Shown piece after piece: positions 1 through 6,095 of a stretch of DNA of 10,047 bases. Below the pieces are notes generated by a model. It saw nothing but the letters and a program-made list of their open reading frames with translations, was not told the DNA's origin and made no database searches. Made by a program: the position numbers and the translations under genes. Source of the DNA: an uncultured Clostridia bacterium (GTDB lineage Bacteria; Bacillota; Clostridia; Oscillospirales; Butyricicoccaceae); NCBI GenBank assembly GCA_947856675.1, contig CANUCM010000082.1, forward strand, positions 1 to 10,047, written 5' to 3'. Every line of letters starts with the position of its first letter. Within the stretch, counting starts at the first letter, position 1.

Positions 1-116
1 CGTTCAAGTGCCGATGCTCCGGGCGGCTGCGGTGCGTTTGCCTCGGCGATTTCACGCGCCTCGTCGCCTGTAAACAGGTCGTTTTGCCGCATATCCTGCA
101 TATTTTGCTCGTCCAT
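1..116 (-). CDS. Probable phage head scaffolding protein, N-terminal part (cut by window start)
   Basis: A reading frame starts with ATG at 116 and stays open for 38 codons to the window edge. It has a clear ribosome site (GGAGG at 123-127, six bases from the ATG), and the stop of the upstream gene lies at 129-131, so it belongs to the same operon. The visible N-terminus is hydrophilic, rich in Gln, Asp, Glu and Ala, begins MDEQNMQDMRQNDLF, and has no hydrophobic segment. The slot after the portal and the following internal protein is where tailed phages often encode the scaffold or head protease, and an acidic Gln/Ala-rich start fits a scaffold. The function is inferred from position and composition only. 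It could instead be another small head-assembly protein. Confidence 0.5.
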   Translation of the reverse strand, partial: MDEQNMQDMRQNDLFTGDEAREIAEANAPQPPGASALE

Positions 117-128
117 GCTTTTCCTCCT

Positions 129-1361
129 TTATTCGCGTGCCTGCAGTGCGCGCCAGTAGGCTTCCATGGTGGCAATCTGCTCGTCGCTCAGCCCCAGGGC
201 GCGGTAGCCGTCAAAAATGCCGTATCGGGCCAGCAGCTCGGCCAGCGTTTCAAGCTGGCTGCGCTCTTCCTGCTCCATTTCATAGATCAGACGCCGGTCC
301 TCCTGTTCCATGTCGTAATCGAGCTCGCGTCGGGCCAGGTCGGTCTCATACGCCAGACGGCGCTGCGCCAGCCCCATCTCATAGGCAAACTGCTGCTGCG
401 ACAGTCCGAGCTGACGGTCCTGCACAGCGGCGTCGAGCAGCACACTGCCCTGATTAAAGCGCTGCTGCGCGATGAGCTTGGCAAACTCCGCCATCTGGTT
501 GGCTTTTTCAATGCCGCCTTCCAGACGGGTCTGCTCACGCGCAAGGTCGATTTGGCGCAGCGAGTCGACGCGCGCCTGCTCGTTCTGGCCGACCACACTC
601 TGGTAGGTATTGCCCAGGCTGGCCAGACTGCTTTCAGAATAACCCGAGTTGAGCAGCCCGAGCTGTGATTGCCGCTGCGCTGCGGCGCCAAACGGATTGG
701 TCGCGCGCAGCCATGTCTCATACGCGGCGGCGTTGGCGTCAGCTGCCGAACGCTCAATGCCAGGAATCTGGGCGCTGAGCGCCAGAAGGGTGCGGTCGAT
801 CTCAGCCTGCAGCGCGCGCTGCTCAGCCTCTCGGGCGCGTTCAAACTCGGCGAGCTGCTGTTCGTACAGCGCCTGCGCCTCAGCCTGGGCCTGCGATACG
901 CCCGACGAGCTGCCCGCACCCCATCCCGACGTGTCCCACATGGGCTGCTGTACAGCAGGCTGATACGCCGGGGCCGTCTGATACGGCACATACAAGCTGC
1001 CGTCCTCGCCGCCCGAATAGCCGAATTGGGCGCGAATCTGTTCGGCCGTCTGGTGAGCGCGCGCCATGCCGGCGGCGTCGCCGGCCGCCTGCGCGCGGGT
1101 ATAGTCCTCCTTGGCCTGCTGAATCAGATTCCAGCTCTGCGGACTTTTATTGCGAATTTCCTCGTCAGTGTTGGCGCCCACGGGCGTATACCACGACGCC
1201 GACGAGCTCTGCCCCGAGCCACTCGACGAGCCGGATGATGTCCGGCGCGAACTGCCCGAGGACGACGAGTTCTGCGCCGCGCTTTTGGCCGCCTGCTGCG
1301 CGGCTGAAATGGCCTGCGTCAGCTGCTTCTGCACCAGCGCAAACGGATTGATGGTTGCCAC
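129..1361 (-). CDS. Phage structural/ejection-like protein with Ser/Gly linker and hendecad coiled coil (410 aa)
   Basis: The ATG at 1361 is preceded by AGGAGAG, and this ribosome site directly follows the portal stop codon, so the two genes are tightly coupled. The N-terminus (1-30) is a short Ala/Gln helix. Residues 31-56 are a Ser/Gly-rich linker. Residues 66-124 form a compact segment ending in FGYSGGEDGSLY. Residues 155-200 and 255-375 are Gln/Glu/Arg/Ala-rich helices likely to form coiled coils. The motif LGLLNSGYSESSLASLGNTY (234-253) looks like a conserved core. Residues 325-367 hold four 11-residue repeats with Tyr at 327, 338, 349 and 360. There is no signal peptide or membrane helix. 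Its place between portal and scaffold suggests a virion-internal or ejection protein. This is inference from position, and no catalytic motif is seen. That the gene is real is near certain; its function is unknown. Confidence 0.85.
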   Translation of the reverse strand: MATINPFALVQKQLTQAISAAQQAAKSAAQNSSSSGSSRRTSSGSSSGSGQSSSASWYTPVGANTDEEIRNKSPQSWNLIQQAKEDYTRAQAAGDAAGMARAHQTAEQIRAQFGYSGGEDGSLYVPYQTAPAYQPAVQQPMWDTSGWGAGSSSGVSQAQAEAQALYEQQLAEFERAREAEQRALQAEIDRTLLALSAQIPGIERSAADANAAAYETWLRATNPFGAAAQRQSQLGLLNSGYSESSLASLGNTYQSVVGQNEQARVDSLRQIDLAREQTRLEGGIEKANQMAEFAKLIAQQRFNQGSVLLDAAVQDRQLGLSQQQFAYEMGLAQRRLAYETDLARRELDYDMEQEDRRLIYEMEQEERSQLETLAELLARYGIFDGYRALGLSDEQIATMEAYWRALQARE

Positions 1362-1376
1362 TTTGCTTCTCTCCTT

Positions 1377-2882
1377 TTATCTGGTCTGTGCCGCGTCGGA
1401 AAGAGCGTTTTGCCTTTCGCGCAGCTTTTCCAAAATGCGGCTCTTGCCGCGCACATACTGATCCGGAATGCCCTCAAGATAGGTGACAGCGTCGGTGATG
1501 ATGCCCTTTTGGAACAGATTGTCCAGTGTCTCAATCTGCATGAGCTCGGAATAATACGCCGCCGAACCGATGTCCACCCGCGTCGACAGGTTGGCGCGGC
1601 GCAGCATGCCAAAATCAAACAGCTCGGTTTTCCCGTCGCCGGCCGAAGCCGGGCGCACTCCGTAGTGCACGGCCATCATGTCGGTCATGATGCGCACGCA
1701 GTCTTCCGTGAACCGGTAAAACTCCATGCGCTGCAGCTCGAGCGGCATGGCGCTCGCCTTCTGCGTGGCGATAATAGCCGATGTGTTGTCGGGCCGCACA
1801 TTGCCGAGCGACGCGTCAGACGCGCCCATGAACTCCAGCGTGCGCTGGGTCAAAAGCTCAATCAGCTGCACAACCTGCGCCGACATGTCGCCGCCGCGGA
1901 AGCTCTGGGCGATGGCCTGCTCCCCGGGGCTGCCGATGACGCCGATGGCTTCGCCGACACGGTTTGTCCAGCGGGCAATGCGGCTTTTGTCGTAGAGTAT
2001 TTTGGGGAAAGCGTTGGTCTTGACCGAGTAGATGCCCATGGCAAACAGCTGGTTGATGGCGATCTGGTTGGGGATGACGGCGGTGAGCGCCGACTCGCCG
2101 TGGAAGCTGCGGCGCACCTTGTCCCACGACATCCACGCGACGGGGTAGCGGCGGTAGCCGGTGTCCCACGGCGCGCGCACCGCGCCCGAGGCGGTGGTTT
2201 TCAGGCAGTGCACCGTGCCCTTTTCGCGCCACATCTTGACAAGCACGGTCACCATGCCGTCGTCTTCCGGGGCGTCCCAGCCTTCGCGGGCGCTGTCGGT
2301 CATAATCTGCCCGGGGTCCTGGCCGCAGGCTTTGGCCTCGGCGCGCACCGCGTCAATGTCCCGGCGCGTCGAAATGATAATGTACGGCTGGCGCTGCAGG
2401 CTGTGCACCGCGGGCAGCGCAAAATGCACCTCGGTGTTTTCCAAAAGCTCGGCGCACACCCGCCCCCGGGCCGTGCTGCCCGTTTCGGCCTCGGGGTCAA
2501 AGTAAAAGTACAGGCAGCCGTCGCCGTCGACGGCGGCGCTGCGCACCACGTCGCGGCTGAGGTCTTTAAACCCCGTCTGCTCAATGAGCCGCGACGTTTC
2601 GGCCGACAGCACGCGGCAGGCGCGCTCGCTGCGCTCGGTCTGCTCAAAGGGCACAAACGACGCCGATACATCGTCGGAAACAATCATGGAAATAAAATAC
2701 GACACGACGCGCCGCAGCACGTTGATGACCGGCTTGTCGAGGTCGGGGGCGTACAGCCCTTCCCACTGCCTGCCGATGTAAAAGTTTTCATTGACGCGCA
2801 CTTTGTCATACAGGCCGATGCCCTCGTTGTAGGCAACGCCCCGCTGGTACTCGCCCCACACGCCGGCGGGATCAGTCCTCAT
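1377..2882 (-). CDS. Phage portal protein (501 aa)
   Basis: This is the dodecameric ring protein that forms the DNA entry and exit channel at one capsid vertex, and it docks the terminase during packaging. The call rests on position directly after terL, on the usual length (about 500 aa), and on portal-like sequence: an N-terminal segment with NENFYIGRQW and KPVINVLRRVVSYFISMIV (residues 31-67), a central HGESALTAVIPNQIAINQLF segment and a C-terminal helical region. It resembles portals annotated in clostridial prophages. A longer frame reaches a GTG at 2906, but AAGGAGG lies eight bases before the ATG at 2882, so MRTDPAGVWGEYQ is the likely start. This start overlaps the preceding small gene by 11 bases, which suggests translational coupling. 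The C-terminus (LREKLRERQNAL-like region) is charged and helical. The portal assignment is firm; the exact portal family is uncertain. Confidence 0.85.
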   Translation of the reverse strand: MRTDPAGVWGEYQRGVAYNEGIGLYDKVRVNENFYIGRQWEGLYAPDLDKPVINVLRRVVSYFISMIVSDDVSASFVPFEQTERSERACRVLSAETSRLIEQTGFKDLSRDVVRSAAVDGDGCLYFYFDPEAETGSTARGRVCAELLENTEVHFALPAVHSLQRQPYIIISTRRDIDAVRAEAKACGQDPGQIMTDSAREGWDAPEDDGMVTVLVKMWREKGTVHCLKTTASGAVRAPWDTGYRRYPVAWMSWDKVRRSFHGESALTAVIPNQIAINQLFAMGIYSVKTNAFPKILYDKSRIARWTNRVGEAIGVIGSPGEQAIAQSFRGGDMSAQVVQLIELLTQRTLEFMGASDASLGNVRPDNTSAIIATQKASAMPLELQRMEFYRFTEDCVRIMTDMMAVHYGVRPASAGDGKTELFDFGMLRRANLSTRVDIGSAAYYSELMQIETLDNLFQKGIITDAVTYLEGIPDQYVRGKSRILEKLRERQNALSDAAQTR

Positions 2883-3063
2883 GCCTTCCGCCTCCTTCCG
2901 CGCCACCGGTGTAGCTTAAAAAGTCGTCCCACTGCCGCGCAAGCCCGGGCGGCAGATCCTGCTGCTGCGGCGGCTGCCCGCCGCCGGACACGCCGCAGCT
3001 TCTCGCAAGAAAGCCCAGTGCAAAGGCGCACAGGCACCCGGCCACGGCAAATAACACTTCCAT
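2872..3063 (-). CDS. Small phage membrane protein between terminase and portal (63 aa)
   Basis: The ATG at 3063 has a good ribosome site (AAAGGAGA, about eight bases upstream). A longer open frame runs upstream inside terL but has no such support. Residues 2-22 (MEVLFAVAGCLCAFALGFLAR) are a single hydrophobic helix followed by Arg, giving a small single-pass membrane protein, probably with its tail in the cytoplasm. The tail is Gly/Pro/Gln-rich and ends in a helix, GLARQWDDFLSYTGG, then a Gly/His/Glu-rich end. The last 11 bases overlap the start of the portal gene. Small proteins of this layout do occur between terL and portal in clostridial prophages, but I know of no established role. Codon phase, ribosome site and tight packing support a real gene. 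Function unknown. Confidence 0.7.
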   Translation of the reverse strand: MEVLFAVAGCLCAFALGFLARSCGVSGGGQPPQQQDLPPGLARQWDDFLSYTGGAEGGGRHED

Positions 3064-3088
3064 CTGTCTTTCTCCTTTCCCTGCGCTT

Positions 3089-4417
3089 TCAGCGCGCGCT
3101 GTAATGCAGAAAATCCTCGGCCTGGCGGTCGAAATCCGGCCCCCGGTCCTCCTCCGGCTCATCCCGCACGCCCGGCGCGGGCCGCCCCGCCACAAAATAA
3201 CGGATGGCGTCGGGCGCGTGCGTCAGCTCATGCGGCGTGCGCGCGGTGTCATTGGGGTTGTGTTCGTCATAGCGCAGCGCCGGCAGCGTGCGGATGAGGT
3301 TTGTGCAGCAGTCAAACACCCGCAGCGCCGCCGTGCGCACCCCCTGCTCGTCCTCAAAGGGCCGCAGCCACTCGGCCAGGTCGTACCAGCCCTGCACGCG
3401 GTCGTTCTGCGCGCGCCTGAGCGCAATGCCGCAGCGGGCAAAAATGTCGGCCGTGCTGCGGCCGGTGTCGCTGTGACGGTTCCACAGATCGGGCGGCGCG
3501 TACCACGCCGAAATGGGCTCCTGCGTCATGGAACGCACAAGCTCGGCGGCCTCGCCGGCCAAAAGCCCCGGCCGGTAGACCTCGCGGTACACCACCGCCC
3601 GCCCGTGCTCGTCCACCGCCACCCAAAACCCCGCCAGCATGTCGCGGCCGTAGTCCATGGTAAAATACCGCCGCCAGTACCCGGGCAGGGCAAAGGGCCG
3701 CACCACATGCACGCTTTTGTCCCACATGGAAAAGTACTGCCCCTCAAAAATGTCCCAGTCGCCGTACAAAAGCGCCCTCTGCTCGCGCTCGGGCAGGTTT
3801 TGCAGCCGGCGGACATAGCCGGGGTCGGCGCGCGTGAGAAAACCGTTGTCCTGCACGCGCGAGGGCACAAACAGCCGGCTGCCGCTTTTCAGCCTGTGTA
3901 CCGTGTCGGGCGGGCCGATGTCGATAAACCGGCTTTTTACCCATTGATGCCCCACTCCGCCGGGGTTTGTGGCGCTTTTGACCGACTTTGGAAAGGGATT
4001 GGCTCCCCTGAGCCTTGAGAGAAGATAAAGATACATATTCTCCGTAAAATGTGTCAGTTCGTCAAAGCGTATCACGTCGTACTCGGCCGACTGGTAGCGG
4101 TACACATCACGCTCGAGGTCGCAGTAGCCAAAGTCGATGAGCGAGCCGTTTTCAAACTGCCCGACGTGCGACGCGGCATTATAGCGGTAGACAGAGCGCG
4201 GGTAGAGGCCAAGCGAACAGCGGACCAGCGATTTTTCCAGCTCGGGCAGCGTGCGGCGCAGCACCAGCTGCTTGGAGCCCGCGTAGCGCAGCGCGTACAA
4301 AAGCGCGTCCATGAGCTGGCCGTAAGACTTTCCGCCCCCGGCCGCTCCGCCGAACAGCACCTCGTCGGCCTGCGCGCGGATAAAGTCATACTGCCTGCGC
4401 GTAATGCTCAGTTCCAT
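3089..4417 (-). CDS. terL: Phage terminase large subunit (ATPase/nuclease, 442 aa)
   Basis: This is the packaging motor that cuts concatemeric phage DNA and pumps it through the portal using ATP. The N-terminal ATPase has Walker A GAAGGGKS (residues 24-31), Walker B VIRFDE with Asp119 and Glu120, and coupling motif III SATNPGG (148-154). The C-terminal RNase H-like nuclease starts with TMDYG (Asp255), and the conserved THAPDAIRYF (399-408) supplies further acidic residues. The length, 442 aa, is normal for the family. The ATG at 4417 overlaps the terS stop by one base (TGATG) with no separate ribosome site, so translation is probably coupled to terS. All recognisable catalytic motifs are intact, so the protein could be active even if the prophage is defective. 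The Asp/Glu/Pro-rich C-terminal tail (417-442) may be the portal-binding end. Confidence 0.96.
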   Translation of the reverse strand: MELSITRRQYDFIRAQADEVLFGGAAGGGKSYGQLMDALLYALRYAGSKQLVLRRTLPELEKSLVRCSLGLYPRSVYRYNAASHVGQFENGSLIDFGYCDLERDVYRYQSAEYDVIRFDELTHFTENMYLYLLSRLRGANPFPKSVKSATNPGGVGHQWVKSRFIDIGPPDTVHRLKSGSRLFVPSRVQDNGFLTRADPGYVRRLQNLPEREQRALLYGDWDIFEGQYFSMWDKSVHVVRPFALPGYWRRYFTMDYGRDMLAGFWVAVDEHGRAVVYREVYRPGLLAGEAAELVRSMTQEPISAWYAPPDLWNRHSDTGRSTADIFARCGIALRRAQNDRVQGWYDLAEWLRPFEDEQGVRTAALRVFDCCTNLIRTLPALRYDEHNPNDTARTPHELTHAPDAIRYFVAGRPAPGVRDEPEEDRGPDFDRQAEDFLHYSAR

Positions 4418-4860
4418 CAGTCGACAATGTGCACCGTAATGCTTTCGGGCGCCGGCTGCTGCACCTCGCCCGCGCCGTAGCCCAGCACGGTCTTTCCGAA
4501 AAACTGCGCAAACGAGCTGTTGTAAAAGCCGCCCAGGCTGTTGACAAGCCAGGCGTTTTCCTGCATCTGCTGCGCGCGCTGGCAGGCAAGCTCAAACTCG
4601 GCATGCTCGTCCCGCCACTGCTGCAAAACCGAAACCGGTACGCCGATGCTCTCGGCGAAGGCCTGAAACGTGGGCAGCGGCGACGGAATGACCACCGGCT
4701 CCTCCGACTTCAGGCCGCCGTCGGGATAATAGGCCACCTTTTTTTCGCAGGTCTGCGGCGGGCGCGAAAAATATTCCAAAAGCCGCCTGCAGTAGATGCG
4801 TTTATATGCTGGTTTTTTCGTGCGTTTCACCTCCCGCCGGTTTATCGACACTGCCAGCAT
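4417..4860 (-). CDS. terS: Phage terminase small subunit (147 aa as drawn)
   Basis: This subunit recognises the packaging start site and brings DNA to terL. The DNA-binding domain is seen around residues 64-90 as TFQAFAESIGVPVSVLQQW, a helix-turn-helix followed by the typical DEHAEFELACQRAQQMQE helix. The family's LxGFYN and FFGKTVLGYGAGE segments follow, with a short C-terminal tail. The neighbouring terL overlaps by one base. The start is uncertain. The ATG at 4860 has no ribosome site, while an excellent GGGAGG (4830-4835) sits inside the frame, eight bases before an ACG codon at 4821-4819. The first about 45 residues are basic (VKRTKKPAYKR) and may be only partly translated. The small-terminase call comes from the helix-turn-helix pattern and the position; it is strong. 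Confidence 0.88.
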   Translation of the reverse strand: MLAVSINRREVKRTKKPAYKRIYCRRLLEYFSRPPQTCEKKVAYYPDGGLKSEEPVVIPSPLPTFQAFAESIGVPVSVLQQWRDEHAEFELACQRAQQMQENAWLVNSLGGFYNSSFAQFFGKTVLGYGAGEVQQPAPESITVHIVD

Positions 4861-4910
4861 AGCACGGCGCGCACGGCGGCGCGTCCCGGCCTTTTCCCCT
4901 GTTTTTATGC

Positions 4911-4951
4911 AAAAAACCGCCGGAACCTTGTAAGGTTCCGGCGGCTTTTTT
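4911..4951. terminator. Bidirectional intrinsic terminator between late regulator and terS
   Basis: A 12-bp perfect GC-rich stem (4917-4928 with 4933-4944, loop TGTA) is flanked by six A on the left and six T on the right, so it can stop transcription in both directions. On the minus strand it sits just after the late-regulator stop (4957) and before terS (4860). It should therefore cut the regulator transcript off from the packaging genes unless antitermination occurs. Confidence 0.92.
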
Positions 4952-4956
4952 ACACG

Positions 4957-5331
4957 TTATTCCACCGCGCCGTATATCGCCGTGGTCAGCTTGGAAAGGG
5001 CCCTTTCACGCACCCTGTACACCTGCGCCTGCTCGCAGCCCAGCTCTTCGCACAAAAGCCCGGCGCAGCCCGGCTCGCGGTCGATGAAAAACCGCTGCAG
5101 CACCCACTGCTCCTCATCGCTGAGGCAGGCCAGCCCCCGCTCAATGGCTTCGCACTTCTGCCGCGTCAGCTCCATGCTGCGCGTCAGGCGCGCAAGCTCC
5201 GTGCTGCATCCGGGCTGCCTTTCTGCCTCCTCTTTCAGAATGCGTACGCGCCCCGGCAGCGTTTTCAGGCTGGCCCTGAGCAGCCGGTAGCGCTTCAGCT
5301 CCTCTTCCGTTTGTTTTTTCCATTCCTTCAC
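4957..5331 (-). CDS. Sigma-70 region-4-like phage late transcription regulator (124 aa)
   Basis: Proteins of this layout (ArpU/RinA-like or PBSX Xpf-like) switch on phage late genes. Residues 1-65 are charged and helical, a likely coiled coil. Residues 66-118 resemble sigma region 4: LACLSDEEQWVLQRFF, then a short linker and a helix-turn-helix (about 90-115, ending VYRVRERALSKL). It lies immediately upstream of terS, the usual place for such regulators. The longer frame begins with TTG at 5358 or ATG at 5352, but AGGAGG at seven bases before a GTG at 5331 makes that GTG (MKEWKKQ) the best start. Its promoter carries a LexA-like box (separate entry), and a terminator follows its stop. The family assignment is from pattern memory. 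It may bind DNA as an activator or act as a true small sigma factor. Confidence 0.75.
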   Translation of the reverse strand: MKEWKKQTEEELKRYRLLRASLKTLPGRVRILKEEAERQPGCSTELARLTRSMELTRQKCEAIERGLACLSDEEQWVLQRFFIDREPGCAGLLCEELGCEQAQVYRVRERALSKLTTAIYGAVE

Positions 5332-5360
5332 AGGCTGTCCTCCTCTCTTCATTACCAAAT

Positions 5361-5389
5361 ATTGTATCGAACATTTGTTCTGTTTTCAA
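5361..5389 (-). promoter_or_regulatory. Sigma-A promoter of the late regulator
   Basis: Reading the minus strand, TTGAAA (5389-5384) and TACAAT (5366-5361) are separated by exactly 17 bases. Transcription would start near 5354, about 20 bases before the GTG start of the regulator. It is the only good promoter seen upstream of that gene. The spacer holds the inverted repeat described next, so access to it is probably controlled. Confidence 0.75.
5368..5381. promoter_or_regulatory. LexA/DinR-like SOS operator inside the late-regulator promoter
   Basis: The sequence CGAACATTTGTTCT has perfect GAAC-N4-GTTC half-sites, the core of the Gram-positive LexA (DinR) box, usually written CGAAC-RNRY-GTTYC. 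On the plus strand it differs from that consensus at the third centre base and at the last base. It lies wholly within the 17-bp spacer between -35 and -10 of the minus-strand promoter, where a bound repressor would block RNA polymerase. That LexA is the ligand is inference; a phage repressor is the alternative. Confidence 0.6.
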
Positions 5390-5421
5390 GCCATAGATGT
5401 TGCGTCCGGCCGCGCCCGCCC

Positions 5422-5450
5422 TTGCAATATCTGGGTATTTCCCTTATACT
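5422..5450 (+). promoter_or_regulatory. Sigma-A promoter of the metallopeptidase gene
   Basis: TTGCAA (5422-5427) and TATACT (5445-5450) are 17 bases apart on the plus strand, five of six matches to TATAAT and four of six to TTGACA. The start would be near 5457, leaving a leader of about 23 bases to the GTG at 5480. It faces away from the late-regulator promoter. Confidence 0.7.
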
Positions 5451-5479
5451 GGGTTTTATCGGAAAAGGAGGGATTTTTT

Positions 5480-6049
5480 GTGAACGCCTGCGAATTTTTT
5501 GCGCGCTGCGGCGTGTACCGCCTGCCCGTTGACCCCGTGCCTGCCGCGCGGCAGCTGGGGCTTTCGCTTGTGACTTACGAGCAGTTCTGCCGCGTCAGCG
5601 GCGTCGACATGCTGTCCCTTCTGCGCTCGCACAACCCCGACGCGTTTACCTTTGTTTCCTCCGACGGGCCGGTTGTCGTCTACAACCGCCAGCGCACCCC
5701 GGGACGGCGGCGCTGGAACATCGTGCACGAGCTGAGCCACTTTGTTTTGGGCGAGCTTGACTGCGGCACGCACGGCGAGCAGGATGCCGACCGCCTGACG
5801 GCCGACATTTTGTGCCCGCTGCCGGTGGTCAGCCTGTGCGGTGTGCGCAACGTGCGGGAGCTGCAGCAGCTGTGCGGGCTGTCGCACGAGGCCGCCGCGC
5901 TGCGCTGGCGCTCGCTGTGCGCCTTCCGCCGCGGCGAGCAGGGCCCCTTTTCCGAAACCGACTGGCAGCTTGTCCGGCGGTTTCAGCCCTTTATCTCCGC
6001 GGTGCTCGACGGGTTTTCCCCCCAGTCGACCACCTTTCCCGTAGAATAA
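5480..6049 (+). CDS. ImmA/IrrE-family zinc metallopeptidase (189 aa)
   Basis: Family members cleave phage or ICE repressors (ImmA on ImmR, IrrE on DdrO), often after DNA damage. The zinc site is HELSH (residues 83-87) in the context RRRWNIVHELSHFVLGEL, with a downstream EQDADRLTADILCP (100-113) matching the family's E-x-E-A-N...LLMP segment, so Glu100 is the likely third ligand. Residues 1-45 form the usual lead-in and 115-189 a helical C-terminus. The frame is open further upstream, but GGAGGG at 5467-5472 sits seven bases before the GTG at 5480, which is the preferred start. It has its own promoter and ends at a terminator, so it is a single-gene unit. Unusually, no XRE-family repressor gene adjoins it. 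Its substrate cannot be named from this window. Confidence 0.85.
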   Translation: MNACEFFARCGVYRLPVDPVPAARQLGLSLVTYEQFCRVSGVDMLSLLRSHNPDAFTFVSSDGPVVVYNRQRTPGRRRWNIVHELSHFVLGELDCGTHGEQDADRLTADILCPLPVVSLCGVRNVRELQQLCGLSHEAAALRWRSLCAFRRGEQGPFSETDWQLVRRFQPFISAVLDGFSPQSTTFPVE

Positions 6050-6081
6050 AAAAAGCCGGCCTGCAAAGGCCGGCTTTTTTT
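6048..6081. terminator. Bidirectional terminator between metallopeptidase and permease genes
   Basis: The stem GCCGGCCT (6055-6062) pairs with AGGCCGGC (6067-6074) around the loop GCAA, with seven A on the left and seven T on the right. It ends both the plus-strand metallopeptidase, whose stop TAA overlaps the A-run, and the convergent minus-strand ABC operon, whose stop is at 6096. It also marks the likely edge between phage and host genes. Confidence 0.95.
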
Positions 6082-6095
6082 GCCGATATGGGCAC

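Noticed and set aside
1410..3104. Long open plus-strand frame (564 codons) opposite the portal gene
   Set aside because: It is antisense to a recognised portal gene, has no ribosome site, and is rich in His/Arg/Gly/Ala as expected of GC-rich shadow frames.
5375..5479. Upstream extension of the metallopeptidase frame
   Set aside because: It would place the -35/-10 promoter inside the coding sequence. The GTG at 5480 has a GGAGGG ribosome site.
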